Shown one piece after another: positions 7,230 through 14,569 of a stretch of 21,394 nt of DNA (position 1 is its first letter; every line of letters begins with the position of its first letter). Below the pieces are notes generated by a model. That model was not told the origin of the DNA. It saw only the letters and a list, made by a program, of their open reading frames with translations, and ran no database searches. The DNA comes from JBBQBQ01 sp038317685 (GTDB lineage: Bacteria; Desulfobacterota; Desulfuromonadia; Desulfuromonadales; DDH964). The stretch spans positions 1 to 21,394 of the forward strand of contig JBBQBQ010000030.1 in assembly GCA_038317685.1 (NCBI GenBank). Direction: 5' to 3'. Both the position numbers and the translations under genes were made by a program.

Positions 7230-8555
7230 TCAAGGATGCTTGGCCAACGCCTTCGGAAGCCAGGTCGCGGTCTCGGGCCAGAAGACCACCAGCAGCAGCG
7301 CCACAACCTGGATGACGATGAAGGGGATGATCCCCCGGTAGATGTGCCCGGTCGTCACCTCCGGCGGGGAGACCCCCTTCAGATAAAAGAGGGAGAAGCC
7401 GAAGGGTGGAGTCAGAAACGAGGTCTGCAGATTCATCGCCAGCAAGATGCCGACCCACAGCAGGTCGATCCCGAGATGTTCGAAGATCGGCGTGACGACC
7501 GGCACGATGATGAAGGTGATTTCGATGAAGTCGATAAAGAAGCCGGCGATGAAGACGACCAGCATGACCAGGAAGAGGAACATGTGCGGACCCATCTGCG
7601 ATTCAAGGATCAGGTGGGTGATGGTCCGGTCTCCGTCCATGCCGCGAAAGACCAGGCCGAAGGCGGTGGCGCCGACCAAAAGGACGAAGACCATGCAGGT
7701 CAGGATGGTCGTCCCCTTCATGACCTGATGCAGGGTCGAGAGGTTGAGTTTTCCCTGCCAGAGGGTCAGCAGACTGGCGCCGAGGGCCCCGACCGCCGCG
7801 GCTTCGGTCGGCGAGGCGATGCCGGCGAAGATCGACCCTAAAACCGCCAGGATCAGAAACGCCGGCAGCAGCAGCGCCCGCACGATCCGGCGCATCATCC
7901 CCTTGCCCCGAAAGGCGGCTAGCTCCGCAGCCGGCATGGCCGGCGCCGAGTTGGGCCGCAGCCAGGCGACGATGAAAATCCAGATGATGTAGAGGACCAC
8001 CAGCAGGACCCCGGGGATGACGGCGCCGACAAACATGTCGCCGATGGAGATGTTCATGACGCTGCCGAGGAGAACCAGGACGATCGACGGGGGAATGATC
8101 TGCCCGAGGGTGCCGGAAGCGCAAATGGTGCCGGTCGCCAGCTCGGGCGAGTAGCCGCGCTTGAGCATGGTCGGCAGGGAGAGGAGCCCCATGGTCACCA
8201 CCGTGGCGCCGACGATGCCGGTCGAGGCGGCGAGGACCGCGCCGACCAGGATCACCGAGATCGCCAACCCCCCCCGCAGGCGCCCGAACAGGAGCGCCAT
8301 GGTTTCCAGCAGCTCCTCAGCCAGCCCCGACTTCTCCAGCATCAGCCCCATATAGACGAAGAGCGGCACCGCCAGCAGGACGTAGTTGGTCATCGTCCCC
8401 CAGATACGCAGGGGCAAAAGGTCGAAGAAACCGAGACCGAAGGAAAAATAGCCGAAGACCAGCGATACCCCGCCCAGGGTGAAGGCCACCGGGTAACCGA
8501 GCATGAGCAGGGCAAAGACGGCGCCGAACATGACGAAGGGCATGATTTCATGCAT
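7230..8555 (-). CDS. dctM: TRAP transporter large permease subunit DctM
   Basis: 441 residues from the ATG at 8555 (MHEIMPFVMFG), about the standard length for DctM. An upstream in-frame ATG at 8588 would add 11 charged residues lying inside dctQ and was not used. The protein is almost entirely hydrophobic, with about a dozen membrane segments, and has the family signatures TGIVGATVVTMG, GTICASGTLGQIIPPSI and AGFFIDFIEITFIIVPVVTP. It forms the sodium-coupled channel of a tripartite TRAP carrier in the inner membrane. Its start overlaps the dctQ stop by 8 nt (ATGCATGA), so the two are co-translated. The matching binding protein is presumably the convergent dctP. Confidence 0.93.
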   Translation of the reverse strand: MHEIMPFVMFGAVFALLMLGYPVAFTLGGVSLVFGYFSFGLGFFDLLPLRIWGTMTNYVLLAVPLFVYMGLMLEKSGLAEELLETMALLFGRLRGGLAISVILVGAVLAASTGIVGATVVTMGLLSLPTMLKRGYSPELATGTICASGTLGQIIPPSIVLVLLGSVMNISIGDMFVGAVIPGVLLVVLYIIWIFIVAWLRPNSAPAMPAAELAAFRGKGMMRRIVRALLLPAFLILAVLGSIFAGIASPTEAAAVGALGASLLTLWQGKLNLSTLHQVMKGTTILTCMVFVLLVGATAFGLVFRGMDGDRTITHLILESQMGPHMFLFLVMLVVFIAGFFIDFIEITFIIVPVVTPIFEHLGIDLLWVGILLAMNLQTSFLTPPFGFSLFYLKGVSPPEVTTGHIYRGIIPFIVIQVVALLLVVFWPETATWLPKALAKHP

Positions 8556-9099
8556 GGTCTGCCCCCTGTCCCGTCGAGGCCGGGCCATCCAGCGGTCGGC
8601 CGAGGAGGGTCAAGAGGGCGCGCAGGGTCTGGGCGATCCCTTGCAGCAGGACCAGAACAAATCCGGCCGGAATCGCCGCCTTGAGGAGGTAGCGTCCCGG
8701 CAGCCCGCCGGGGTCGGGGCTGATCTCCTTGATCATCCAGCTCATGGCTACGAACTGATGGCTGGTCCAGATAATCAGCAGGCAGAAGGGAAGCAGAAAG
8801 ACAATGCCCCCGAAGAAATCAATCCAGGCCTTGCCCCGGGGCGAGAGGCGGCTGTAGAAGACATCGACCCGCACGTGCCCCTCTTCTTTCAGGGTATAGG
8901 CCCCGCCGATCAGGAAGATCAAGGAGAAGATATGCCATTCCATCTCCTGCACCGCCACGCTGCTGGAGCGAAAGACATACCGGGTAATGACGTCATAGAT
9001 AACCACCAGGACCATCACGGTCGTCAACCACGAGACCAGATATCCGATCTTGTCGTTCATGCCGTCGATCAGTCGCACAATTCCCGCCAGAAACTTCAC
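8548..9099 (-). CDS. dctQ: TRAP transporter small permease subunit DctQ
   Basis: 183 residues from GTG 9099, chosen because GGGAGG lies about 6 nt upstream on the minus strand. The longer frame from 9162 has no comparable site. Four membrane segments are visible (around LVSWLTTVMVLVVIYDVITRY, IFSLIFLIGGAYTL, IDFFGGIVFLLPFCLLII and IPAGFVLVLLQGIAQTL). The DctQ hallmarks QEMEWHIFSLIFLIG and HVRVDVFY are present. It is the small membrane subunit that pairs with DctM. It is first in a dctQM pair overlapping by 8 nt. Confidence 0.9.
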   Translation of the reverse strand: MKFLAGIVRLIDGMNDKIGYLVSWLTTVMVLVVIYDVITRYVFRSSSVAVQEMEWHIFSLIFLIGGAYTLKEEGHVRVDVFYSRLSPRGKAWIDFFGGIVFLLPFCLLIIWTSHQFVAMSWMIKEISPDPGGLPGRYLLKAAIPAGFVLVLLQGIAQTLRALLTLLGRPLDGPASTGQGADHA

Positions 9100-9133
9100 C
9101 GTGACCTCCCAAATTGGATTACATGTGGCATCG

Positions 9134-9162
9134 AACTTAAATGAGAGCCTGCCCGCTGTCAA
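9134..9162 (-). promoter_or_regulatory. Possible promoter for dctQM
   Basis: On the minus strand, TTGACA (9157-9162), 17-nt spacer, TAAGTT (9134-9139), ending 35 nt before the dctQ start. The -35 is perfect and the -10 weak. An alternative is read-through from the promoter at 9508-9535. Confidence 0.35.
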
Positions 9163-9195
9163 TCGGAACCTGTCTTTGGGTCCCGGCGCAGAAAA

Positions 9196-9400
9196 TCACG
9201 GTTCCTTGAAATTGAACCAGCCGCGCCCGCTCTCCGTCACCACCTTGCCGTGCTTGAGGAGCCGAACCTTCCACCAGTCGGACTTGCCGGGCGTAAAGAA
9301 CTGTTTAAAGGGCAGTTGGACGATGGTGTAGTGCGGCTCGATGGCATAGGCAAAGATCGGCAAGAACGATTCCGACCAGGGCTAAGGGCAGCTTCCACAT
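9196..9400 (-). pseudogene. Small membrane-anchored or exported protein gene broken by a one-base frameshift
   Basis: On the minus strand an ATG at 9400, with AAAGGGG just upstream, opens MWKLPLALVGIVLA, a typical hydrophobic start, then goes out of frame. The next frame continues with IFAYAIEPHYTIVQLPF, FFTPGKSDWWKVRLL and ESGRGWFNFKEP and stops at TGA 9196-9198. The total of 205 nt is 3x68+1. Dropping one base near 9355-9360 (the G of GCCGATC) gives one continuous product of about 67 residues. No family is recognised. It lies 96 nt upstream of dctQ on the same strand. This could be a true frameshift or a sequencing error. Confidence 0.6.
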
Positions 9401-9507
9401 GGCACGCCCCTTTCGAAACAACAAAGGCAGTGAACAATCCCACGGAATGACCAACTCGGGGGGGACCACTTCCGTGCGGCCGCCCCATTCTCGTCAGCAG
9501 GTCAGAT

Positions 9508-9535
9508 TTTATAGTATGATACCGGGGTCTGTAAA
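9508..9535 (-). promoter_or_regulatory. Promoter for the small frameshifted gene (and possibly dctQM)
   Basis: On the minus strand, TTTACA (9530-9535), 16-nt spacer, TATAAA (9508-9513): 5 of 6 matches in each box. It lies about 110 nt upstream of the ATG at 9400. Confidence 0.5.
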
Positions 9536-9602
9536 CCAAACACTGTTCGCGGGAAGGGATATTCCTGCCCGGGACCACCGCTCCCCGCCCGCCGCAATCG
9601 GG

Positions 9603-9631
9603 TTGACAAGGTCCCGCCATTCCGCTAGAGT
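9603..9631 (+). promoter_or_regulatory. Sigma-70-type promoter for metX
   Basis: TTGACA (9603-9608), 17-nt spacer, TAGAGT (9626-9631), about 25 nt upstream of the second SAM-I aptamer. It has the same spacing and -35 as the promoter at 3236. Confidence 0.65.
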
Positions 9632-9655
9632 CCTGCCTTACAACCGCATAGCACG

Positions 9656-9797
9656 TCTTTATCGAGAGTGGTGGAGGGATAAGGCCCTGTGAAGCCACAG
9701 CAACCGATCCGCCGGAGCTTTTTTTGCGAAGGTGGATGCCAGGTGCTAATTCCTTCCCGCCAGCCCTACAGGGCAACGGCGGGAAAGATGAGGACGG
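9656..9797 (+). promoter_or_regulatory. SAM-I (S-box) riboswitch aptamer
   Basis: Landmarks in order: TCTTTATCGAGAG, GTGGAGGGAT, AAGGCCCTGTGAAGCCACAG, CAACCGATCC, a long P3 with a T-rich tip, AGGTGCTAATTCC, a GC-rich P4 (CCCGCC / GGCGGG) and GAAAGATGAGGA. GATGAGGA (9787-9794) is complementary, with one G-U pair, to TTCTCATC (9837-9844) in the downstream terminator, the same switch design as at 3306. It controls metX at 9882. The core from GTGGAGGGA to CAACCGATCCG is nearly identical to the first copy while P3 and P4 differ. Confidence 0.95.
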
Positions 9798-9827
9798 AGC
9801 CCGACGATACGCCGTGACCGGTATTCG

Positions 9828-9867
9828 AAAGGCCCCTTCTCATCGTTTTGGGAAGGGGCCTTTTTTT
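9828..9867 (+). terminator. Riboswitch-controlled intrinsic terminator before metX
   Basis: Stem AAAGGCCCCTTCTC / GGGAAGGGGCCTTT (9828-9841 with 9850-9863, one T-G pair) with an 8-nt loop, ending in a run of seven T (9861-9867). It directly precedes metX and contains the TTCTCATC antiterminator partner. Confidence 0.9.
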
Positions 9868-9881
9868 CGTAGGGTGAATCC

Positions 9882-10997
9882 GTGACCGGTTCGGTCGGCA
9901 TCGTCACAACCGAATACGCTGATTTCGACACCGAACTGCGCCTGGAGAGCGGGCGCGTCCTCGGGCCGCTGCGTCTTGCCTACGAGACCTACGGCTGCCT
10001 CAACGCTTCGAAGTCGAACGTGGTCCTGGTCTGCCACGCCTGGACCGGCGATGCCCACGCCGCCGGCAAGAACGCCGAGAGCGATCGCAAGCCGGGCTGG
10101 TGGGACGACATGATCGGTCCGGGGAAGGTCCTCGACACCGACCGCTACTTCGTCCTCTGCTCCAACGTGATCGGCTCCTGCAAGGGCTCCACCGGCCCGA
10201 CCAGCACCAATCCCCGCACCGGCAAACCGTACAACCTTTCCTTCCCGGTCCTCATGGTGCGCGACATGGTGCGCGCCCAGAAGCTCCTTCTGGACCGTCT
10301 CGGCATCGATTCCCTGCTGACCGTCCTCGGCGGCAGCATGGGGGCGATGCAGGCCCTGGAATGGGGAATCCTTTACCCGGAGATGGTCCGTTCGATCATT
10401 CCCATCGCCGGGACCGGGCGCACTTCACCGATGGCAATCGCCCTCAACGCCCTGGCCCGTCAGGCGGTCTTCAACGACCCGATGTGGAAGAAGGGGAACT
10501 ACCGTCCCGAGCATCCTCCGGCCGACGGCCTGGCCCTGGCCCGGGCGGTGGGACACATCTCCTTTCTGGCCGATGCCTCCATGCACCTCAAATTCGGCCG
10601 CCGCTACTCCCTCAAGGACGGGATGTTCGACTTCTTCGGCCAGTTCGAGGTGGAACGCTACCTCGCCTACAACGGCGCGAGCTTCGTCGAACGCTTCGAC
10701 ACCAACTCCTTCCTCTACCTCGCCAAGGCCCTCGACCTCTACGACGTCGGCTGGAACTTCGACTCCCTGGAGGACGCCCTTACGCAGCTGCGCTGCCCCT
10801 CCCTCTGGTTCGCCTTCAGCTCCGACTGGCTCTACCCCGCCGGGCAGACCGAAGAAGTGGTCACGGCCCTGCGCAAGCTCGCCAAACCGGTCGCCTACCA
10901 CCTCATCGAATCCGACTACGGCCACGACTCGTTCCTCGTCGAACCGGAGAAGTTCACCCCCAAGGTCGTCGAATTCCTCGACCGTCTGCCGGCCTGA
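9882..10997 (+). CDS. metX: Homoserine O-acetyltransferase MetX (alpha/beta-hydrolase fold)
   Basis: 371 residues. The start is GTG 9882 just after the terminator, with a modest AGGGTGA upstream. Seen: the nucleophile elbow GGSMGAMQALEWG with S152, D315 in SSDWLYP and H348 in YGHDSFL, forming the expected Ser-Asp-His triad, plus the family sequences CHAWTGDAHA and SNVIGSCKGSTGP. MetX activates homoserine with an acyl group (acetyl in most members, succinyl in some), the first committed step to methionine. The SAM-I riboswitch upstream fits this. The two transsulfuration enzymes at 3527 and 4801 would use its product. The acyl donor cannot be assigned by eye. Confidence 0.94.
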   Translation: MTGSVGIVTTEYADFDTELRLESGRVLGPLRLAYETYGCLNASKSNVVLVCHAWTGDAHAAGKNAESDRKPGWWDDMIGPGKVLDTDRYFVLCSNVIGSCKGSTGPTSTNPRTGKPYNLSFPVLMVRDMVRAQKLLLDRLGIDSLLTVLGGSMGAMQALEWGILYPEMVRSIIPIAGTGRTSPMAIALNALARQAVFNDPMWKKGNYRPEHPPADGLALARAVGHISFLADASMHLKFGRRYSLKDGMFDFFGQFEVERYLAYNGASFVERFDTNSFLYLAKALDLYDVGWNFDSLEDALTQLRCPSLWFAFSSDWLYPAGQTEEVVTALRKLAKPVAYHLIESDYGHDSFLVEPEKFTPKVVEFLDRLPA

Positions 10998-11069
10998 CCT
11001 TCCCCTTCAAAACTTGGTCCGGAGACGTGCCCCAAAGGCAAGGTTGAGGAACGCCTTCCTGGCGGGAGG

Positions 11070-11255
11070 TTACTTGCCCTTGGAAGGTTTCTGGTCGAAG
11101 AGGCCCAGCTGGATGAAGCGATGTTCGGCGATCTTGAAGGGGCGGGGGAGGAAGCGGGGACAATCGAGGAGGAGGACGGCTGCCGGCTGCCGGCAGGTCC
11201 GCACGCACTTGCGGCAGAGATGGTTGCATTCCTTGAGGCTGATGATCTTGACCAT
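11070..11255 (-). CDS. Small Cys-rich protein of unknown function, downstream of mnmH
   Basis: 61 residues from ATG 11255 on the minus strand. The open frame extends upstream into mnmH, but this ATG starts just after the mnmH stop. The sequence shows C10-x3-C14-x2-C17-x3-C21 (ECNHLCRKCVRTC) and a further Cys in LDCPRF (C32), then a basic/aromatic tail ending in KPSKGK. The spacing could hold an Fe-S cluster or zinc, but it is not a standard ferredoxin pattern. It begins 25 nt after mnmH on the same strand and is probably co-transcribed. No family is recognised. Purposeful codon use and clean placement support a real gene. Confidence 0.65.
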   Translation of the reverse strand: MVKIISLKECNHLCRKCVRTCRQPAAVLLLDCPRFLPRPFKIAEHRFIQLGLFDQKPSKGK

Positions 11256-11280
11256 GGTCGATCCGTTCCGCAGGCGGCGC

Positions 11281-12327
11281 TTATCGCTCCGCCAGCACCC
11301 GGGCGATGGCGGCCTTGAGGCGGGGGAGTCCCTCCTCTTCCGGTTCGATGGCGATCTCGATGCGCCCCTCCGGCTTGGTGTGCCGGTAGAGGGGATCATA
11401 ATAGCGCACCATCAGCTCGCCGACCAGTTCTTCCCATTCACCCGCCTCCAGCAGCTTGAGGAGTTCAGTGACGATCTCCCCGCCGAGGCGTGGTCGCAGC
11501 GCCTGCAAAGGGCGGACGAAAGCCGGGCGGAGCGCATCGAGAGCCGGATAGTCATCGAGTATGATGCGGGTTCGATAGGCCAGGGAGGCCTCGATCCAGA
11601 GGGTGGTCTCAACCTGCAGGGCGGCATAGACCGCCGGCGGCAGGACCAGCCGACCGATGTGGGGGCTCTCCCCTTCCGAAAGGGCGTAGCCGCCCCTGGG
11701 GATGCGGCGCAGGGCGTCCCAGAGGAGCGCCTCGAAGGTCTTCTGATTCGGCTGCGGGGGGAGCCCCAGAGCACCGAAGGCGCTGCCGCGATGGTTGGCC
11801 AGGCCTTCCAGGTCAAGGACCGGGTAGCCTTCCTCCCGCAGCTGATGAAGCAGCCGGGTTTTGCCGACACCGGTCATCCCCCGCAGGACCAGCAGCCGCC
11901 CCCATTCCCCCGCCGCCAGAAAGTCCCGCACCCGGGCCCGGAAGGCCTTGTGTCCGCCGATCAGCTGGCGGGTCGGCACCCCGGCCAGATCGAGAAAGCT
12001 GGTCAGGGCGTAGCTGCGCATCCCCCCGCGCCAGCAGAAGACGATCGCCGGCGGCCGCCCGGCGGTGAGCGCCGCCTCGACCCGTTCCACCAGCTCCGGG
12101 ATTTTCGGCGCCACCAGCCGGACGCCGAGGCGCCTCGCCGCGGCCTTCCCCTCGCATTTGTAGACCGTTCCCACCCGGGCGCGCTCATCGTCATCGAAGA
12201 TCGGCACATTGACGGCGCCGGGGATGGTGGTCTCGGCGAACTCGCTGGGGGAGCGGGCATCGATGAAGACCGTGCCGCGCTCGCGCAGGGCCAGCGCCTT
12301 GTCGATCTCAATGGTCATCACCGCCAT
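11281..12327 (-). CDS. mnmH: tRNA 2-selenouridine synthase MnmH/SelU (rhodanese + P-loop)
   Basis: 348 residues from ATG 12327, with GGAG 6 nt upstream on the minus strand. An internal ATG three codons later is possible. The N-terminal rhodanese domain has the catalytic C98 in FCWRGGMRS. The C-terminal domain has Walker A GMTGVGKT (150-157). Lengths and order match E. coli YbbB/SelU (active Cys97). The enzyme replaces sulfur by selenium at 2-thiouridine 34 of the tRNAs for Lys, Glu and Gln, using selenophosphate. Its presence implies selenium metabolism (SelD) elsewhere in the genome. It is followed closely by the small Cys-rich gene and sits divergent to the tRNA-fMet gene. Confidence 0.94.
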   Translation of the reverse strand: MAVMTIEIDKALALRERGTVFIDARSPSEFAETTIPGAVNVPIFDDDERARVGTVYKCEGKAAARRLGVRLVAPKIPELVERVEAALTAGRPPAIVFCWRGGMRSYALTSFLDLAGVPTRQLIGGHKAFRARVRDFLAAGEWGRLLVLRGMTGVGKTRLLHQLREEGYPVLDLEGLANHRGSAFGALGLPPQPNQKTFEALLWDALRRIPRGGYALSEGESPHIGRLVLPPAVYAALQVETTLWIEASLAYRTRIILDDYPALDALRPAFVRPLQALRPRLGGEIVTELLKLLEAGEWEELVGELMVRYYDPLYRHTKPEGRIEIAIEPEEEGLPRLKAAIARVLAER

Positions 12328-12373
12328 GGCCGGCTCCGAAATCCTTTTTTTGACCGAGGGTTAACCGCGCTTC

Positions 12374-12402
12374 CTTATACCGGAATTTGGCCGGGCACAC
12401 AA
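12374..12402 (-). promoter_or_regulatory. Possible promoter for mnmH
   Basis: On the minus strand, TTGTGT (12397-12402), 17-nt spacer, TATAAG (12374-12379), about 47 nt upstream of the mnmH start. The -10 is good and the -35 weak. The -35 lies in the loop of a 6-bp CCGGGC/GCCCGG inverted repeat (12391-12408). Confidence 0.45.
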
Positions 12403-12444
12403 GCCCGGGGAGGAACTGAGGCCTTTTCACCCTCCTCGAAGCGA

Positions 12445-12473
12445 TTGACAGCCCCAAAGGACTCGCGTATGCT
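12445..12473 (+). promoter_or_regulatory. Promoter of the initiator tRNA gene
   Basis: TTGACA (12445-12450), 17-nt spacer, TATGCT (12468-12473), 13 nt before the tRNA 5' end. The GC-rich discriminator that follows is typical of growth-rate-controlled stable RNA genes. Confidence 0.8.
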
Positions 12474-12486
12474 TCGGGTCCGCTGT

Positions 12487-12563
<77 letters not shown>

Positions 12564-12571
12564 AATCAATC

Positions 12572-12603
12572 AAGGGACCTGCCGTTGCGCAGGTCCCTTT
12601 TTG
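12572..12603 (+). terminator. Intrinsic terminator after tRNA-fMet
   Basis: Perfect 11-bp stem AAGGGACCTGC / GCAGGTCCCTT (12572-12582 / 12589-12599) with a 6-nt loop, running into a T tract (12598-12602). Confidence 0.9.
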
Positions 12604-12845
12604 TTTGCCCCGGTAGATCGTTTTCCGCAGCAGGGTGCTCTTTTCAACGGCTAGAGTGTAGGTTTGCGACGCAATTCCAACCTCGGCGGTCACTGCCGTG
12701 CTCGTCAAAAAAGCGAAAGATATTTTTCGTTATCAAAATGGGTTGTTGTTCTTGCTTTACGAGTTACTGAAAAATTGTACGTTGCTGGAGAGAAACGATT
12801 TGAAGTGGCTCCTTAACCATAAGGAGGGTCATATCTTATAAACTT
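12604..12845. other. Gene-free AT-richer junction after the tRNA
   Basis: No supported gene. Composition shifts from GC-rich to mixed. A 7-bp inverted repeat CTCCTTA-ACCA-TAAGGAG (12809-12826) lies 20 nt beyond the stop of the convergent hydrolase gene and could be a weak terminator for it, but has no T tract. No integrase, and no clear second copy of the tRNA 3' end, is visible in the window. Confidence 0.5.
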
Positions 12846-14075
12846 TTAAGCTAATTTCAGCATCGCATTTAGCAAAACATTACAACCATTAACGGCGGCT
12901 TCTTTACTGACATTCTCCGCCTCATTGTGACTTATTCCCTTTTCGCAAGGGATAAATATCATGCTGGTCGGAGCAACTCTTGATAAATACACTGAGTCAT
13001 GCCCTGCGCCGCTGACGATTTCCTTGACAGAGTAGCCTTGCGCAATTGCTGCCTGACGAACAGCATTTATGCAATCAGGATCAAATCTAACGGCCGGAGA
13101 ATCCCAAAGTTCTTCGAGATGTCCCTGCAAGCCAAGCGATGCAGTCAACTCCGTAATGATGGTCTGCAGGGAGAGGCACAACTCTTCCAATTCATCTTGA
13201 ACGGGATGACGAATGTCTATTGAAATTTTAACTTGGTGTGGAACTGTATTAAACACGCCTGGTGAAGTTTCAATACAGCCGAATGTGATCCGTCCCCAAG
13301 GCTTCCGCAATGAGACCAGACCGTATAATTTCTCAAGAATGCGTACAGCCCCAAGCACTGGATCGCGGCGAAGTTCCATAGGTGTGGGGCCAGCGTGTAC
13401 CTCTACTCCTGTTAGGGTCAGCATAAACCATTTCACCCCTTGGACTCCTACTACAACTCCAATATCTGTTCCACTCTCTTCAAGGATCGGTCCTTGTTCA
13501 ATGTGGGCCTCTATTGCGGCTTTGATAGGCATTGCTGTAGCAGGAGCCTCTCCGGCGTAACCGATGCGCGCAAGTTCTTCACCCAACCCAAGCCCTTGGC
13601 TGTCTGAAATTTTTAATGTCTCATGGAGTTCAAAAACACCAGCAAAAACACCCGACCCTGCCATTGCTGGCCTGAAGCGTGCGCCCTCCTCATTAGTCCA
13701 GACTACAACTTCGAGGGGAGACTCGGTTTCGATCCCAAGGTCGTTTAACGTCTCTATGACCTCCAACCCCGCAAGGACCCCGTAGACACCATCAAACCGG
13801 CCACCGGTTGGCTGGCTGTCAAGGTGGCTGCCTGTGAGGACGGGTGACAGTTCATTGTTTTTCCCAGGCCTGCGGGCGAAAATATTACCGATCTGGTCGA
13901 CAGCCACTGAGCAACCGGCCGCCTCGCACCATTCTACAAACAGGTCTCGACCGGCCTTGTCAATGTCTGTCAATGCCAAACGACAGACGCCGCCATTTGG
14001 AGTTTTTCCAACGGCAGCCATCGTATTCAGTCGACGCCAGAGTCGGTCACCATTTACCCGAAACATTTTGCTCAT
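12846..14075 (-). CDS. Zn-dependent M20-family amidohydrolase (N-carbamoyl-amino-acid hydrolase / allantoate amidohydrolase / beta-ureidopropionase type)
   Basis: 409 residues, normal for the hydantoinase/carbamoylase branch of M20. ATG 14075 has GGGAGAA upstream on the minus strand. The bimetal site is complete: H84 and D86 in GSHLDSQ, D95 in GGRFDG, catalytic E129 with ligand E130 in TNEEGARF, H191 in EAHIEQG, and H383 in GISHNEAE. The dimerisation-domain motifs GVVVGVQGVKW and VHAGPTPM are present. Members cleave N-carbamoyl (ureido) or related C-N bonds in the cytoplasm, releasing CO2 and ammonia from carbamoyl amino acids or ureido intermediates. It is divergent from the sigma-54 activator and near a second M20 deacylase and an ABC importer, suggesting one catabolic unit. 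The precise substrate is unknown. Confidence 0.9.
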   Translation of the reverse strand: MSKMFRVNGDRLWRRLNTMAAVGKTPNGGVCRLALTDIDKAGRDLFVEWCEAAGCSVAVDQIGNIFARRPGKNNELSPVLTGSHLDSQPTGGRFDGVYGVLAGLEVIETLNDLGIETESPLEVVVWTNEEGARFRPAMAGSGVFAGVFELHETLKISDSQGLGLGEELARIGYAGEAPATAMPIKAAIEAHIEQGPILEESGTDIGVVVGVQGVKWFMLTLTGVEVHAGPTPMELRRDPVLGAVRILEKLYGLVSLRKPWGRITFGCIETSPGVFNTVPHQVKISIDIRHPVQDELEELCLSLQTIITELTASLGLQGHLEELWDSPAVRFDPDCINAVRQAAIAQGYSVKEIVSGAGHDSVYLSRVAPTSMIFIPCEKGISHNEAENVSKEAAVNGCNVLLNAMLKLA

Positions 14076-14569
14076 AGTTCTCCCTCGAAAGTGCCTTGAC
14101 GCCTGGGACTTGCATGCGGATAAAAGCCTGGAATTCCTGCCTCCAGCTCAAGTTGAGCAGGTCCTTCCGATAACGCTTCAATATTTAGGCCAAGCGAGGC
14201 ACCACCCCGTCTTTCTCCCATTTTTGTCGATCCGTGCGAGTCTACTATTAGAGGTAATTGAAATAGCGATTGTTTTCCGAGCGCATACTAGCCATAATTG
14301 ACTAAGTGCAGCACATTACGAGGGGGCCTAGGTCGAGACTGTCTCGGCCATGGAGGTTGAGAGTGCTCGTTTCGTTTCTGAAAAGTACAGACTTCTTCGC
14401 GTTATTGAAGGGTTACACAAAAGGTGTCAGCATTAAAATATGGTTCTTGTTAAACTATGGCTCTTTTTTGACTCGACAACGTCCTACCCTTTTCCACTCA
14501 ATTCGACGGGGAGGATCTTGCCGCGACAAAATTTTAAAGTCCGAACATTCATTAAAGGGAATTTGAATC
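14076..14569. other. Divergent non-coding region between hydrolase and regulator
   Basis: 494 nt without a supported gene. It holds two short perfect palindromes that could be operators: GCTCAAGTTGAGC (14146-14158) and CGAGACTGTCTCG (14334-14346). It also contains the ribosome site AAAGGGA before the regulator ATG. No convincing sigma-70 boxes were found for either gene. A weak GG-N10-GC match ending at 14521 is not strong enough to call as a sigma-54 promoter. Confidence 0.45.

Noticed and set aside
12585..12770. Plus-strand 61-codon frame after the tRNA
   Set aside because: It starts inside the tRNA terminator, has no ribosome site and no recognisable protein character.
14508..14521. GG-N10-GC match upstream of the activator as a second sigma-54 promoter
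   Set aside because: Only GG and TTGC match; the -24 block CGGGGA is otherwise poor, so it is below what I would call.
14306..14566. Plus-strand 86-codon frame before the sigma-54 activator
   Set aside because: No ribosome site, no family resemblance, and it covers the probable promoter and leader of the activator.
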